DNA of 64,000 nt from Bacteroidales bacterium (GCA_028698995.1 JAQVVM010000001.1:103200-167199), one strand, 5' to 3'; counted from the first letter of the stretch, positions 30,033 to 39,882 are shown. Program-made: numbers and translations. The notes: generated by a model not told the origin, from the sequence alone.

Positions 30033-31166
30033 ATGATACCTATTACAAGACCTTGTCTAAATGAAAAAGAAGCACAGGCAGCTTATGACGTGGTTATGTC
30101 TGGTTGGGTTGTGCAGGGGCCAAAGGTCTTAGAATTTGAAGAGGTTTTTGCAGCTTATACAGGCAGTCGTTATGCAATTGCAGTATCCAGTTGCACAACT
30201 GCTTTACATCTGGCACTTAAAGTTGCAGCTATTGGGGTGGGGGATGAGGTAATCTGCCCTTCGATGAGTTATATTGCTACTGCAAACTCTATAGTACATA
30301 GCGGAGCTGTTCCTGTGTTTGCAGAAGTGAAACCTGTTACCTACAACCTTGATATAGAGGATGCAGCAAGACGTATAACGAATAAAACCAAAGCTATTCT
30401 CCTCGTCCATCAGATTGGAATGCCAGCCGACATTGATGGTTTTTCGTCATTATGCAAAAAACATAATTTAATTCTTATTGAAGATGCAGCCTGTGCGCTT
30501 GGATCAGAGTATAAAGGTAAGAGAATTGGCTCTCACAACGATTTGGTTTGTTTTTCGTTTCACCCCCGAAAAGTCATAACAACGGGTGATGGCGGCATGG
30601 TTTGTACAAACAATAAAGCATTTGCGGACAGATTGCGCACTTTACGTCAACACAGCATGGACTTGTCTCCCCTTGATAGACATAACAATGAGAGTAAAAT
30701 GGCTGTAGAAAAATATGATGAAGTTGGATATAATTATCGCATGACAGACATCCAGGCAGCCGTTGGTATTGAACAAATGAAAAAGATGGCAGACATTGTA
30801 TCTTCAAGACGTTCTATTGCCTACAAATACCATGATGCCTTTAAACATATTCATTGGATAGATTTGCCTTATGAACCTTCTAACTGTATCTCAAACTACC
30901 AATCATACAGTATTTATCTGAACAAAAAAGCACCAATAAAAAGGGATGAATTTATGACTATTATGACCCAAAAAGGCATATCTACCCGCAGGGGCATAAT
31001 GACAGCTCACATAGAACGTGCGTATGCTGACCTAAATTATAAATTACCAGTTACAGAAGATTTGTCAGAGAATTCTGTTTTAATTCCGATTTATGCAGGA
31101 TTATCAGAGGAAGACATATCTTATATTATCAGAGCGGTTATTGAACTAGACAATAGAACTAATTAA
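30033..31166 (+). CDS. DegT/DnrJ/EryC1/StrS-family sugar aminotransferase
   Basis: ITRPCLNEKEAQAAYDVVMSGW, SSCTTALHLAL, ILIEDAACALGSEYKGKRIG, CFSFHPRKVITTGDGGMV (PLP lysine). Confidence 0.94.
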   Translation: MIPITRPCLNEKEAQAAYDVVMSGWVVQGPKVLEFEEVFAAYTGSRYAIAVSSCTTALHLALKVAAIGVGDEVICPSMSYIATANSIVHSGAVPVFAEVKPVTYNLDIEDAARRITNKTKAILLVHQIGMPADIDGFSSLCKKHNLILIEDAACALGSEYKGKRIGSHNDLVCFSFHPRKVITTGDGGMVCTNNKAFADRLRTLRQHSMDLSPLDRHNNESKMAVEKYDEVGYNYRMTDIQAAVGIEQMKKMADIVSSRRSIAYKYHDAFKHIHWIDLPYEPSNCISNYQSYSIYLNKKAPIKRDEFMTIMTQKGISTRRGIMTAHIERAYADLNYKLPVTEDLSENSVLIPIYAGLSEEDISYIIRAVIELDNRTN

Positions 31167-32304
31167 TTTTCAAAACAGAGTTAACAATAAAATTTTCTAT
31201 TGTTTTGCAAATAAAGCCGACATCAGTAATGCTTAGCTCATAATACATTGGAAGTCGCACTAAAGTGTCAGCAAATTTATCACTCATTGATAAGCTACCG
31301 CCTGAATATTTATCCTTATAATAAGGTGATTTGTGAAGGGATTGATAGTGAAAAACACTGTAAATATTATGCTCTTTTAAATAAGAAATGAGTTCGCTCC
31401 TTATTTGCTCATTCATGCATTGTAAATAGAATATATGTGAATTATTAGTCGCGTAATCAGGAATGACAGGCATTTTAAAAACACCTCTGATTTCAAGCAT
31501 CTTAAGGTTTTTATAATACTCTTGCCATATCTTTGTGCGTTTAGCTTGTATGTCGTCAATATTTTCAAGTTGAGCAAAAAGAAAAGCAGCTAAAATATCC
31601 GAGGGTAGAAACGAAGAACCGGTATCAACCCAGCTATATTTGTCAATTTCACCGCGCCAGAATGCTGCCCTATTGGTGCCCTTTTCCCAAATGATTTCGG
31701 CACGCTTTTCAAATGGTTTGTGATTGATAACGAGCATGCCACCTTCACCACATTGAATATTTTTAGTTTCGTGGAAAGAGAAACAGGCCAGATGCCCAAA
31801 TGAACCTAATGGTTTGCCTTTGTAAAAAGAATGAATAGCATTAGCAGCGTCTTCAATTAACCATAGCTTGTATTTTTTAACAAGACCTGAAATTACATCC
31901 ATGTTGCATGCCACACCCCCATAATGCACACAAATGATGGCTTTAGTGCGAGGTGTAATATTTTTTTCTATCTGGGATTCATCTATGTTCGGATTATCTT
32001 GACGGCTATCAATAAAAACAATTCGAGCTCCTTGCCGAATAAATGCAAGTGCGGTGCTTACATATGTAAATGAAGGCATTATGACTTCATCCCCTGGTTT
32101 AATGTCAATGAGCATTGCCGCCATTTCCAAGGCATCAGTACAAGAAGTTGTTAGTAAACATTTGCCAAAATTGTACTTGTTTTCAAAAAAATGATGACAC
32201 TTTTTTGTAAACTCACCATTGCCAGAAATGTGACCACTGGCAACCGCTTGTTTTATATAGTCAGTTTCTTTACCTGTTAGATAGGGTTTATTAAATGGAA
32301 GCAT
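31159..32304 (-). CDS. dTDP-4-amino-4,6-dideoxygalactose transaminase (WecE/RffA-like)
   Basis: LPFNKPYLTGKETDYIKQAVASGHISGNGEFTKKC, LLTTSCTDALEMAA, IKPGDEVIMPSFTYVSTA, CFSFHETKNIQCGEGGML closely resemble RffA. Confidence 0.92.
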   Translation of the reverse strand: MLPFNKPYLTGKETDYIKQAVASGHISGNGEFTKKCHHFFENKYNFGKCLLTTSCTDALEMAAMLIDIKPGDEVIMPSFTYVSTALAFIRQGARIVFIDSRQDNPNIDESQIEKNITPRTKAIICVHYGGVACNMDVISGLVKKYKLWLIEDAANAIHSFYKGKPLGSFGHLACFSFHETKNIQCGEGGMLVINHKPFEKRAEIIWEKGTNRAAFWRGEIDKYSWVDTGSSFLPSDILAAFLFAQLENIDDIQAKRTKIWQEYYKNLKMLEIRGVFKMPVIPDYATNNSHIFYLQCMNEQIRSELISYLKEHNIYSVFHYQSLHKSPYYKDKYSGGSLSMSDKFADTLVRLPMYYELSITDVGFICKTIENFIVNSVLKIN

Positions 32305-32523
32305 TTTAATTTTTGGGAAGTTTTCTGTGTTTTATTACTTAGATATTAATATTTGAAAAAATACAAAACCACATTATATTTGTTCAAAAATACAAAGATA
32401 TTAATAGTTGTTGTAAAAATTATCATAACATTAAATCTCAATAAATAAGATATTAATTTAATAGTGTGTATATTTTTCATAAGTTTGCATTCAAATATTA
32501 TTTTTTAAAGACAAGATAGAATT

Positions 32524-34236
32524 ATGAAAAAGCAGTTGAAAATCAGAGATTTAACTTTAAGAGATGGTCAACAATCAGCCTTTGCAACGAGGATGAATCA
32601 GAATCAGGTGGATAGGGTTTTACCATATTATAAGGAAGCCGGTTTTTATGCTATGGAAGTGTGGGGTGGAGCTGTTCCGGATTCAATTATGCGTTTTTTG
32701 AATGAAGACCCATGGGAAAGACTTGAATCAATAAAAAATGCAATTGGCGATTCTTCATTACTTACAGCTCTTTCAAGGGGACGTAATTTGTTTGGTTATA
32801 ATCCGTATCCTGAAGAAGTCATTGAAGGTTTCAATCGGAATGCTATCAAGTCGGGTATTGGAATTATGAGGATATTCGATGCTCTTAATGATGTTGACAA
32901 TATGAAGTCAACAATTAAATATGTTAAGGAAAATGGGGGATTAGCTGATTGTGCTGTATGTTTTACAGTTGACCCAAAGTTCTCAAAATCACAAAGATTA
33001 AAGTCTATTTTTAGTGGAAAAAAATTACCTAAGAAAATATTTACAGTAGATTACTTTGTCCGGTTAGCCAAAGAATTGGAAGCTATGGGGGCGGACATGA
33101 TTTCTATTAAAGACATGGCCGGCTTAATAAATCCATCAGTTTCCGGACAGATCATAAGCCAGATGAAAAAAGAAATCAAAATTCCAATTGACTTCCATAC
33201 ACATTGCACCCCAGGCTATGGATTGGCTTCTGTACTTAATGCCATTATAAAGGGCGTTGATATTGTAGATACAAATATTTTTAACTTTTCCGGAGGTCCT
33301 GCTGCTCCAGCTTTTGAGCTTATTCAATTATTTTGCAATAAACTGGGAATTGAAACAGGAGTTAACTTGGAAGCGGTTGTAAAAATAAATAAAATCCTTA
33401 AAACCGTAAGAGAGGAATTGGCAGAATATGACAGTAATAAAATGTTTCCGATAGAATTTGATATTACAAAAGATACCCTGCCTCCCCATATTGACAAACT
33501 TTTTGATGAAGCAATTTTATATGCCCGTCAGGATAATGAAGAGAAACTGTTACAAACAGTCTATGCTATAGAAAAGTACTTCAATTTTCCCGAACCCGAT
33601 GCTCAGGTAAAGTTTGCAGAAATACCAGGTGGTATGTACACCAATATGTTATCTCAATTGAAGCAATTGAAACTTGATCAGCTTTTACCTAAGGTTCTTG
33701 AGACAGTTCCTATTGTTCGTGTTGCTTCCGGTTGTCCTCCACTTGTAACACCCACAAGCCAGATTGTTGGTGTGCAGGCTGTAAATTATGTAATAGACAT
33801 TAATAAAGGTGTACCCCCCTATACAACTAAATCTACACAATATGTTAATTTGGTTAAAGGTGTTTATGGTAAAACTCCAATTCCTGTTGACCCTGATTTC
33901 AGGGAATTTATTTGCGGGCATAAAGAAGAGAAACCCTACGATACATCAAAATACAAAAAACAAAACAATCCTATTTTATCAGAGTTTGGAGATGTAAAAC
34001 TAGCTGAGAATGAAAAAGAAGAACTGCTTCTTGAATTATTTCCTGCTGTAGCTGAACCTTTTCTTAAAAAAAGAAAAGAAGATGATTATTATACAAAAAT
34101 AAATGAAGAAAAGGAAAGAAACCAAAGAAAGTATGAAGAGGCTCGAAAAGCTTTCCAAAACTTAAGTCCTGAAGAAAAAGAAAAAAGGCTTATGGATGGA
34201 CTCTACAATTACAAATGGACTACATTTGATTTGTAA
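32524..34236 (+). CDS. Biotin-dependent carboxylase carboxyltransferase subunit (oxaloacetate decarboxylase alpha / pyruvate carboxylase subunit B-like), without biotinyl domain
   Basis: LKIRDLTLRDGQQSAFATRM, MEVWGGAVPDSIMRFLNEDPWERL, MISIKDMAGL, DFHTHCTPGYG; no C-terminal AMKM motif. Confidence 0.9.
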   Translation: MKKQLKIRDLTLRDGQQSAFATRMNQNQVDRVLPYYKEAGFYAMEVWGGAVPDSIMRFLNEDPWERLESIKNAIGDSSLLTALSRGRNLFGYNPYPEEVIEGFNRNAIKSGIGIMRIFDALNDVDNMKSTIKYVKENGGLADCAVCFTVDPKFSKSQRLKSIFSGKKLPKKIFTVDYFVRLAKELEAMGADMISIKDMAGLINPSVSGQIISQMKKEIKIPIDFHTHCTPGYGLASVLNAIIKGVDIVDTNIFNFSGGPAAPAFELIQLFCNKLGIETGVNLEAVVKINKILKTVREELAEYDSNKMFPIEFDITKDTLPPHIDKLFDEAILYARQDNEEKLLQTVYAIEKYFNFPEPDAQVKFAEIPGGMYTNMLSQLKQLKLDQLLPKVLETVPIVRVASGCPPLVTPTSQIVGVQAVNYVIDINKGVPPYTTKSTQYVNLVKGVYGKTPIPVDPDFREFICGHKEEKPYDTSKYKKQNNPILSEFGDVKLAENEKEELLLELFPAVAEPFLKKRKEDDYYTKINEEKERNQRKYEEARKAFQNLSPEEKEKRLMDGLYNYKWTTFDL

Positions 34237-34253
34237 AATCCTATTTTCAAAAT

Positions 34254-36182
34254 TTATTTCCGATTAGATATTTGGATATCCAAACCTGTTATATCTGCAC
34301 CAAAAAAGTCGGCATTTTCAATATTGGCACCTGATAAAAGAGCATTTGATAATTGAGCATTTTTAAAGTTTGCTCCGTTGAGGTTTGCATTTCTAAAGTC
34401 AGCATAAGAAAGATCTGCATTTTCAAAATTGGCGTTAATCAAATTTGCATTTTTCAGGTAAGCACCCTTAAGATTAGCCCCATGAAGATTCAGAGGTCTT
34501 TCAGGGGTTGTATTTGCAATGAGCATCCAAAGGTCTTTATCACTTAATATTCTTTTCTCATCGTCCTTAGGTTTTGTTTGCAACAGTTTATTTCCAATTA
34601 CACTGTCTGCATGAGAGCCCTGCAAATCCCCTAATTCGTGCCTAACTTCAGCCCTGTTCAAATAGGCTTCTGCAAATTCATTATTAAGAGTGATGGCTCT
34701 GTTAAAATCATTTAATGCTGAGACAGGGTTGTTTATTTTCATAAAAGAAAGTCCCCTGTTGTTGTATAACTGTTCGTTTTCAGGGTCAAATTTTATGGCA
34801 AATGAATAATTCGCTATAGCTTCTTCAAATTTTTCATTATAAAACATTGTATTTCCTATGCTGTTATAAGCTTCAGGAAAATCCTCACGCAGGGCAACAG
34901 CTTTTTCAAAATCAGTTAAAGCCAGTTCAAATTGTTCCTGTAATTGATAGATGATCCCACGATTGTAATAGGACTCTGCATCTGTCTCATTTTGTTTGAT
35001 GACTTCATTGAAATCTTTCAAAGCACCCTCCAAATCATTCAATTCCGCCTTTACATTTCCCCTTAGATAAAAAACTTCATAGTGTGTTACATCCAAATCA
35101 ATTAAAATATTCAAGGTATTTAAAGCATCATTGAAGGACTTTAATGCAAATTCAACTTTTGCCTTATTGAAAAGTACTTTTGTGTCAGAATTATTTAACT
35201 GAAGAGCACTCAAAAAATCCTTAAGTGCCAATTTAAAATCACCCTGAACAAAATATAAATAACCCCGATTATTAAAATATTTTGAATCTGATGGGTTTAA
35301 TTCGATGGCTTTATTAAAATCTTTCAAGGCTTCTTCGGGCATATTTAGTTCTTTCTGTAGAAGTGCCCTATTGAAAAATGCATCATCGTAATCAGGTTTT
35401 AATTTTATGGCATCATTGTAATCTTTGAGAGCCATATCAAATTCTCGAAGGCAAGCACGGGCATTGCCACCATTATTAAATGCAGTTGGGTTCATTGGAT
35501 TCAATTCCACAGCTTTGTTGTAATCATCTAATGATTCTTCATACAACCCCTTACTTATCTTTAAATTAGCCCTGTTTATATAGGCTTCAGTAAATAATGG
35601 ATTGAGATTTATAGCTTCATTATAGGCCTGCAAAGCAGCTTCAATTTCTTTAAGCTTTACCAACGCATTTGCTTTATTAAAAAAAGCGTTAGCATCCATG
35701 GGTTTCTGCTTGCAAACAACATTGTAATCATTTATTGAGCCCTGAAAGTCCTTTAAATAAAATTTAACAAGTCCTCTGTTGTTAAAAGCTTCCGAAAAAT
35801 CAGGATTGAGTTCGATAGCTTTATTAAAAGAACGAAGTGCTTCATTGTAATTTTTTAATTTTAGTAAAGCTAAACCTCTATTATAATATGCATCAGGATA
35901 GTTTTCGTTTAGTTTAATGGCCTTTTCAAAATCAACTAAAGCTTTTTCAGTTTCACCAATTAGCGCGTAAATATTTCCTCTATTGTTGTGTAATTTATAA
36001 CAATCAGGAGATTTTATTATTTCTCTGTCAAAAACCATCAATGCCTGTTTGTTTTTCTGAATAAATTCTTCGTTAAGGATAAACTGTTGTGATACATATA
36101 CAGAACTTATGTGGGAAGTTTTAAAGTTTTCTCTTACCCATTTATCAATATTTTTAATAGTAGTATTTGAAATTAGTGTCAT
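34254..36182 (-). CDS. TPR-repeat protein with C-terminal pentapeptide repeats
   Basis: At least a dozen TPR units (NRGLALLKLKNYNEALRSFNKAIELNPDF etc.) then GANLKGAYLKNANLINANFENADLSYADFRNANLNGANFKNAQLSNALLSGANIENADFFGAD. Confidence 0.92.
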   Translation of the reverse strand: MTLISNTTIKNIDKWVRENFKTSHISSVYVSQQFILNEEFIQKNKQALMVFDREIIKSPDCYKLHNNRGNIYALIGETEKALVDFEKAIKLNENYPDAYYNRGLALLKLKNYNEALRSFNKAIELNPDFSEAFNNRGLVKFYLKDFQGSINDYNVVCKQKPMDANAFFNKANALVKLKEIEAALQAYNEAINLNPLFTEAYINRANLKISKGLYEESLDDYNKAVELNPMNPTAFNNGGNARACLREFDMALKDYNDAIKLKPDYDDAFFNRALLQKELNMPEEALKDFNKAIELNPSDSKYFNNRGYLYFVQGDFKLALKDFLSALQLNNSDTKVLFNKAKVEFALKSFNDALNTLNILIDLDVTHYEVFYLRGNVKAELNDLEGALKDFNEVIKQNETDAESYYNRGIIYQLQEQFELALTDFEKAVALREDFPEAYNSIGNTMFYNEKFEEAIANYSFAIKFDPENEQLYNNRGLSFMKINNPVSALNDFNRAITLNNEFAEAYLNRAEVRHELGDLQGSHADSVIGNKLLQTKPKDDEKRILSDKDLWMLIANTTPERPLNLHGANLKGAYLKNANLINANFENADLSYADFRNANLNGANFKNAQLSNALLSGANIENADFFGADITGLDIQISNRK

Positions 36183-36320
36183 ATGTTTAATTTTTTAATT
36201 TATACAAAATTATCAAAAATTGCGTTTACCTTTTAATTTCAATTTTTATATTTTTCTAAAACAAAAGAATTTTCTTTAAATTTGAATGTTTTTTCTACAC
36301 ATAAACTTAAAAATTAAACC

Positions 36321-37151
36321 ATGAAGAGATTGTTTTTTTTATTTTTTATTGTTTTTTCAATTTTCATTTTTGGATGTTCTCATTCAGATAAGAAATATTT
36401 TGAAGCAGGAGCAGCGGATATTACTGAAGAAGGCGCGGTTGTAAGTGCTGATGAAATGACAACACCACAACAGGAATCAACTCCGGAAGTTAGTATTGAT
36501 AATCGAAAACTGATAAAAGAAGGTATTTTGATTTTTGAAACCGAGGACCTTAATAAAACCAAAAATAATGTAACCCAAGCCATAAAAGTAACCGGAGCCT
36601 ATGTTTCAAACGAGCAGGAGTTCAGTTCTGAGAGCAGAAATACACATTATCTCGAAATTCGTGTACCATCAATTAAGTTTGATACTCTTGTTGAGTTAAT
36701 CAGTAAAGATGTCAGTGTCTTTGATACAAAGGATATTACTCTTGCTGATGTTACTGAAGAATTTCTAGATATACAGGCCAGACTAAAAACAAAAAAAGAA
36801 CTTGAAACACGTTATCTTGAATTACTCAGTAGAGCAAATAATGTAAGAGAAATACTAGAAATTGAAAGGGAAATAACGAACCTTCGCGGTGAAATTGAAT
36901 CTATTGAAGGGCGCCTGCAATATATGAGCGATAGGATAAGCCTTTCAACTCTGAAATTGACATACTATAAAGAACTTGGCAGATCAATGAATTTCTTTAA
37001 AAATGTTGGTGATGGGTTTAAGAATGGTGCTAAAGCTTTTGTATGGGTTCTTATTGGCCTTGTTTATGTTTGGCCTTTTTTATTGATTGCTTTCCTTATT
37101 GTTTTTCTTGTTAGAAGAAGGAGAAACAAAAAGAAAAAACAAGCAGTTTAA
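36321..37151 (+). CDS. DUF4349-domain lipoprotein
   Basis: IFGC lipobox; RKLIKEGILIFETEDL...YVSNEQ..YLEIRVPSIKFDTLVELI...EEFLDIQARLKTKKELETRYLELLSRANNVREILEIEREI; C-terminal TM. Confidence 0.85.
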   Translation: MKRLFFLFFIVFSIFIFGCSHSDKKYFEAGAADITEEGAVVSADEMTTPQQESTPEVSIDNRKLIKEGILIFETEDLNKTKNNVTQAIKVTGAYVSNEQEFSSESRNTHYLEIRVPSIKFDTLVELISKDVSVFDTKDITLADVTEEFLDIQARLKTKKELETRYLELLSRANNVREILEIEREITNLRGEIESIEGRLQYMSDRISLSTLKLTYYKELGRSMNFFKNVGDGFKNGAKAFVWVLIGLVYVWPFLLIAFLIVFLVRRRRNKKKKQAV

Positions 37152-37201
37152 AATATTTATTATGTTTTTATGTTATTAATTTGTTAAAAAAAAATTAGCT
37201 T

Positions 37202-37408
37202 ATGTTTTCAAATACTAAAAAATTTGCTGCTTATGTACTCACAGCTATTGTTTTATGTCTTACTGTAATTGCTCTCCTTGGGATTTGGGAAGTCATTAGT
37301 TTTGAGTATATTATAAGAAAGGTATTAACCTCATTATTTGTTGTTTTTCTTTCTACGGTTATTATACTTTTTATTTTTGGCGTTGTGTTGCGAGATGATG
37401 AGAAATAG
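37202..37408 (+). CDS. Small two-TM membrane protein
   Basis: 68 aa hydrophobic ORF in an intergenic space, no competing ORF with better features. Confidence 0.5.
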   Translation: MFSNTKKFAAYVLTAIVLCLTVIALLGIWEVISFEYIIRKVLTSLFVVFLSTVIILFIFGVVLRDDEK

Positions 37409-37459
37409 ATTAAGAGCATTCTCAGAATACTAAGCCAGATGTCATTACCTAAACTAAAT

Positions 37460-37481
37460 ATGTGATAATTTAATATCACAT
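37460..37481. repeat. Perfect 8 bp inverted repeat upstream of glycosyltransferase pair
   Basis: ATGTGATA-atttaa-TATCACAT, about 40 bp upstream of the -33 box. Confidence 0.5.
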
Positions 37482-37520
37482 GATATTCGATTTTGAATTC
37501 CTGACATAAAATAAATATTC

Positions 37521-37549
37521 TTGAAGTTGACACTTTTTTATTAACTTTG
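37521..37549 (+). promoter_or_regulatory. Candidate Bacteroidetes promoter giving a near-leaderless transcript
   Basis: TTG (37521-37523), 18 nt spacer, TAACTTTG (37542-37549), with ATG at 37555. Confidence 0.6.
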
Positions 37550-37554
37550 AATTT

Positions 37555-38826
37555 ATGTCGGTAAAGATTTTACATATCATATCCTATGATTGGGGAGGTG
37601 CAGCAAAAGCGGCTATCAGACTGCATGAAGGCCTTATTCAATCTGATGTTGAGTCTTCAATTTTACTAAAATGGCAATCCCAGAAAAGTATTAGAAACTC
37701 TTATGAATTTAAACTTCAACCAGAGAAATATTCTTTAAGAAGAAAGCTAAAGAATAAAATTAAACAATATAAAAACTTATTGTTTCCCCAAAAACAGGAA
37801 ATTGATTATCTCAGAAATGCACCTGAAGGATATCATTTATTTACTATCCCCAATTCAAAGTTTGATATTGCCAAACATCCATTGATTTCAAAAGTTGACA
37901 TTGTGCATCTACATTGGGTGTCCGAATTTATAGATTATTCAACATTTTTCAAAAAAGTTGATAAACCGGTTGTTTGGACAATGCACGACATGAATCCATT
38001 TACAGGAGGTTGCCATCATTCATTGGAATGTAACAAATATAAAGATGATTGCAAAAATTGTATCCAATTACATGGTACTATTAATCCCGATATTGCTTAT
38101 GATATCCAAAATTTGAAGTATGATGCCTTAATACCATTTAATAAACTCTATTTAGTTACTCCTTCTCTTTGGTTATCAGAATGTTCTTTGCAAAGCAGAA
38201 TCCTTAATAGATTCCCCCACAAAGTAATTCCAAATGGTACAGATTCCGAAGTATTTAAAATTATGAATAAGACATTCTGCAGGGAACTTCTTGGCTTGCC
38301 CAAAGATAAAACCATTCTATTATTTGTTGCAGGAGATATAAATTGTAAACCCAAAGGTTATCACCTACTTAAGGCTGTTTTTGCTGAAGTCTGTAAAAAC
38401 ACAGATTATGCTCTTTGTGCAGTAGGACAATTTAATTCAAATGAAGAAAAATTAGATAATATTATTGAATTAGGTTATATTAATGATGATAGATTGATGA
38501 GCGTGGTATATGCAGCTGCAGATGTTTTTGTTACACCTTCACTTGCTGATAACCTCCCTAATACCATTGTTGAATCATTAATGTGTGGTACTCCTGTGAT
38601 TGCCTTTCCGGTTGGCGGGATAAAACAAATGATTATAAATAATGTTAATGGAATATTATGTAAAGATATTGATGTTGAAAGTCTTAAGGATGCCATTCTA
38701 TTTTTTCTTGAAAATAGAAGTATTTTCGATAGTACAAAAATCTTCGAAAATGCCAAAAACACTTACGAAATCAAACACGTATTAAAACAATATAATGACC
38801 TTTATAAGAGTATTTTAGAAAAGTAA
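37555..38826 (+). CDS. Family 4-like glycosyltransferase
   Basis: ILHIISYDWGGAAKAAIRLHEGL; VDIVHLHWVSEF; C-terminal DVFVTPSLADNLPNTIVESLMCGTPVIAFPVGGIKQMI. Confidence 0.92.
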   Translation: MSVKILHIISYDWGGAAKAAIRLHEGLIQSDVESSILLKWQSQKSIRNSYEFKLQPEKYSLRRKLKNKIKQYKNLLFPQKQEIDYLRNAPEGYHLFTIPNSKFDIAKHPLISKVDIVHLHWVSEFIDYSTFFKKVDKPVVWTMHDMNPFTGGCHHSLECNKYKDDCKNCIQLHGTINPDIAYDIQNLKYDALIPFNKLYLVTPSLWLSECSLQSRILNRFPHKVIPNGTDSEVFKIMNKTFCRELLGLPKDKTILLFVAGDINCKPKGYHLLKAVFAEVCKNTDYALCAVGQFNSNEEKLDNIIELGYINDDRLMSVVYAAADVFVTPSLADNLPNTIVESLMCGTPVIAFPVGGIKQMIINNVNGILCKDIDVESLKDAILFFLENRSIFDSTKIFENAKNTYEIKHVLKQYNDLYKSILEK

Positions 38827-39833
38827 TGAATAAAAGAAGTGTTCAGAAAGCTGTTTTATCCGTTGTTTTAGGGAGTTATAATAGAAAGAATTTCCTGAAA
38901 CTTACAATTGCAGGAATTAGAGATGAGCTAAAAAGACTTTCTGTTAAATCAGAAATTATTGTTGTTGATGGTGGCTCAACTGATGGCACACTAAAATGGC
39001 TTTTGAAACAGAAGGATATAATTTGTATCATTCAACACAACAGAGGAGAGTGGCAAGGAAAAGCTATTGAGAGAAGAAGCTGGGGATATTTTATGAATAT
39101 GGCTTTTAAAGCAGCAGAAGGGAAGTACATTTGTATGGTAAGCGACGACTGCCTTATCGTTCCGGGTGCCATTATTAATGCCTATAATCTTTTTGAAAAT
39201 AAATTAAACGGTGGTGAAAAACTTGGAGGTCTTGCTTTCTATTTCAGGGATCTACCTCACGATACAACTTTTCATGTCAACAAAACCATTGATAACACAA
39301 TGATGATAAATCATGGGCTATTTTTGAAAGAAGCACTTGAGGTTGTTCATTATATTAATGAGGCAGACTACATGTTTTATCATGCTGATGATGATTTGGC
39401 TCTTAAAATTAAACAAGCGGGATATTTAATTCTTGATTCAAAAAATTCATATGTTGAACATTTTCTTCACGCAAATATTGTTTTGAGGCAAAATGTGTAT
39501 GAAACCGAGAGAAGTGATTATGCTTTTTTGATTGAAAATTGGATGCCTATTTTTCAAATAAACGACAAGAACAAAATTCATTCAAGAATTGATATAGAAT
39601 ACAATTATAAGCACCCTTCTCTGAACAAGTTTTATCTTTTATATCAGAATGATTTGAAAAGAATAAAATATCGACATTATAAATATTGGCTTAACCAAAA
39701 GCTAAAAAATTTTTTTACCGAATTATTTTATATCTCAAAATATTTAGGAGAATCTCTTTTTTTATTGTTTACCAATCCTAAAAAGCTTTCAGAGAAACTA
39801 AATAAATCAAAAATTAAATATTTCAGTAAATAA
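38826..39833 (+). CDS. Family 2 glycosyltransferase
   Basis: LSVVLGSYNRKNFLKLTI...IIVVDGGSTDGT...ICMVSDDCLIVPGAI; TAATG overlap with the upstream gene. Confidence 0.88.
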   Translation: MNKRSVQKAVLSVVLGSYNRKNFLKLTIAGIRDELKRLSVKSEIIVVDGGSTDGTLKWLLKQKDIICIIQHNRGEWQGKAIERRSWGYFMNMAFKAAEGKYICMVSDDCLIVPGAIINAYNLFENKLNGGEKLGGLAFYFRDLPHDTTFHVNKTIDNTMMINHGLFLKEALEVVHYINEADYMFYHADDDLALKIKQAGYLILDSKNSYVEHFLHANIVLRQNVYETERSDYAFLIENWMPIFQINDKNKIHSRIDIEYNYKHPSLNKFYLLYQNDLKRIKYRHYKYWLNQKLKNFFTELFYISKYLGESLFLLFTNPKKLSEKLNKSKIKYFSK

Positions 39834-39835
39834 AA

Positions 39836-39858
39836 AGGCTGTCCTTTTGAGACAGCCT
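39836..39858. terminator. Hairpin terminator between convergent genes, downstream of the rpoC-DUF3467 operon
   Basis: aggctgtc-cttttga-gacagcct; flanked by an A tract (+ side) which is a T tract on the minus strand. Confidence 0.8.
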
Positions 39859-39882
39859 CTAAAATTTACTTGTAAATTTTTG

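Noticed and set aside
37460-37481. CRP consensus site
   Set aside because: TGTGA-N10-TCACA spacing is longer than the canonical N6, so it is reported only as a palindrome of unknown regulator.
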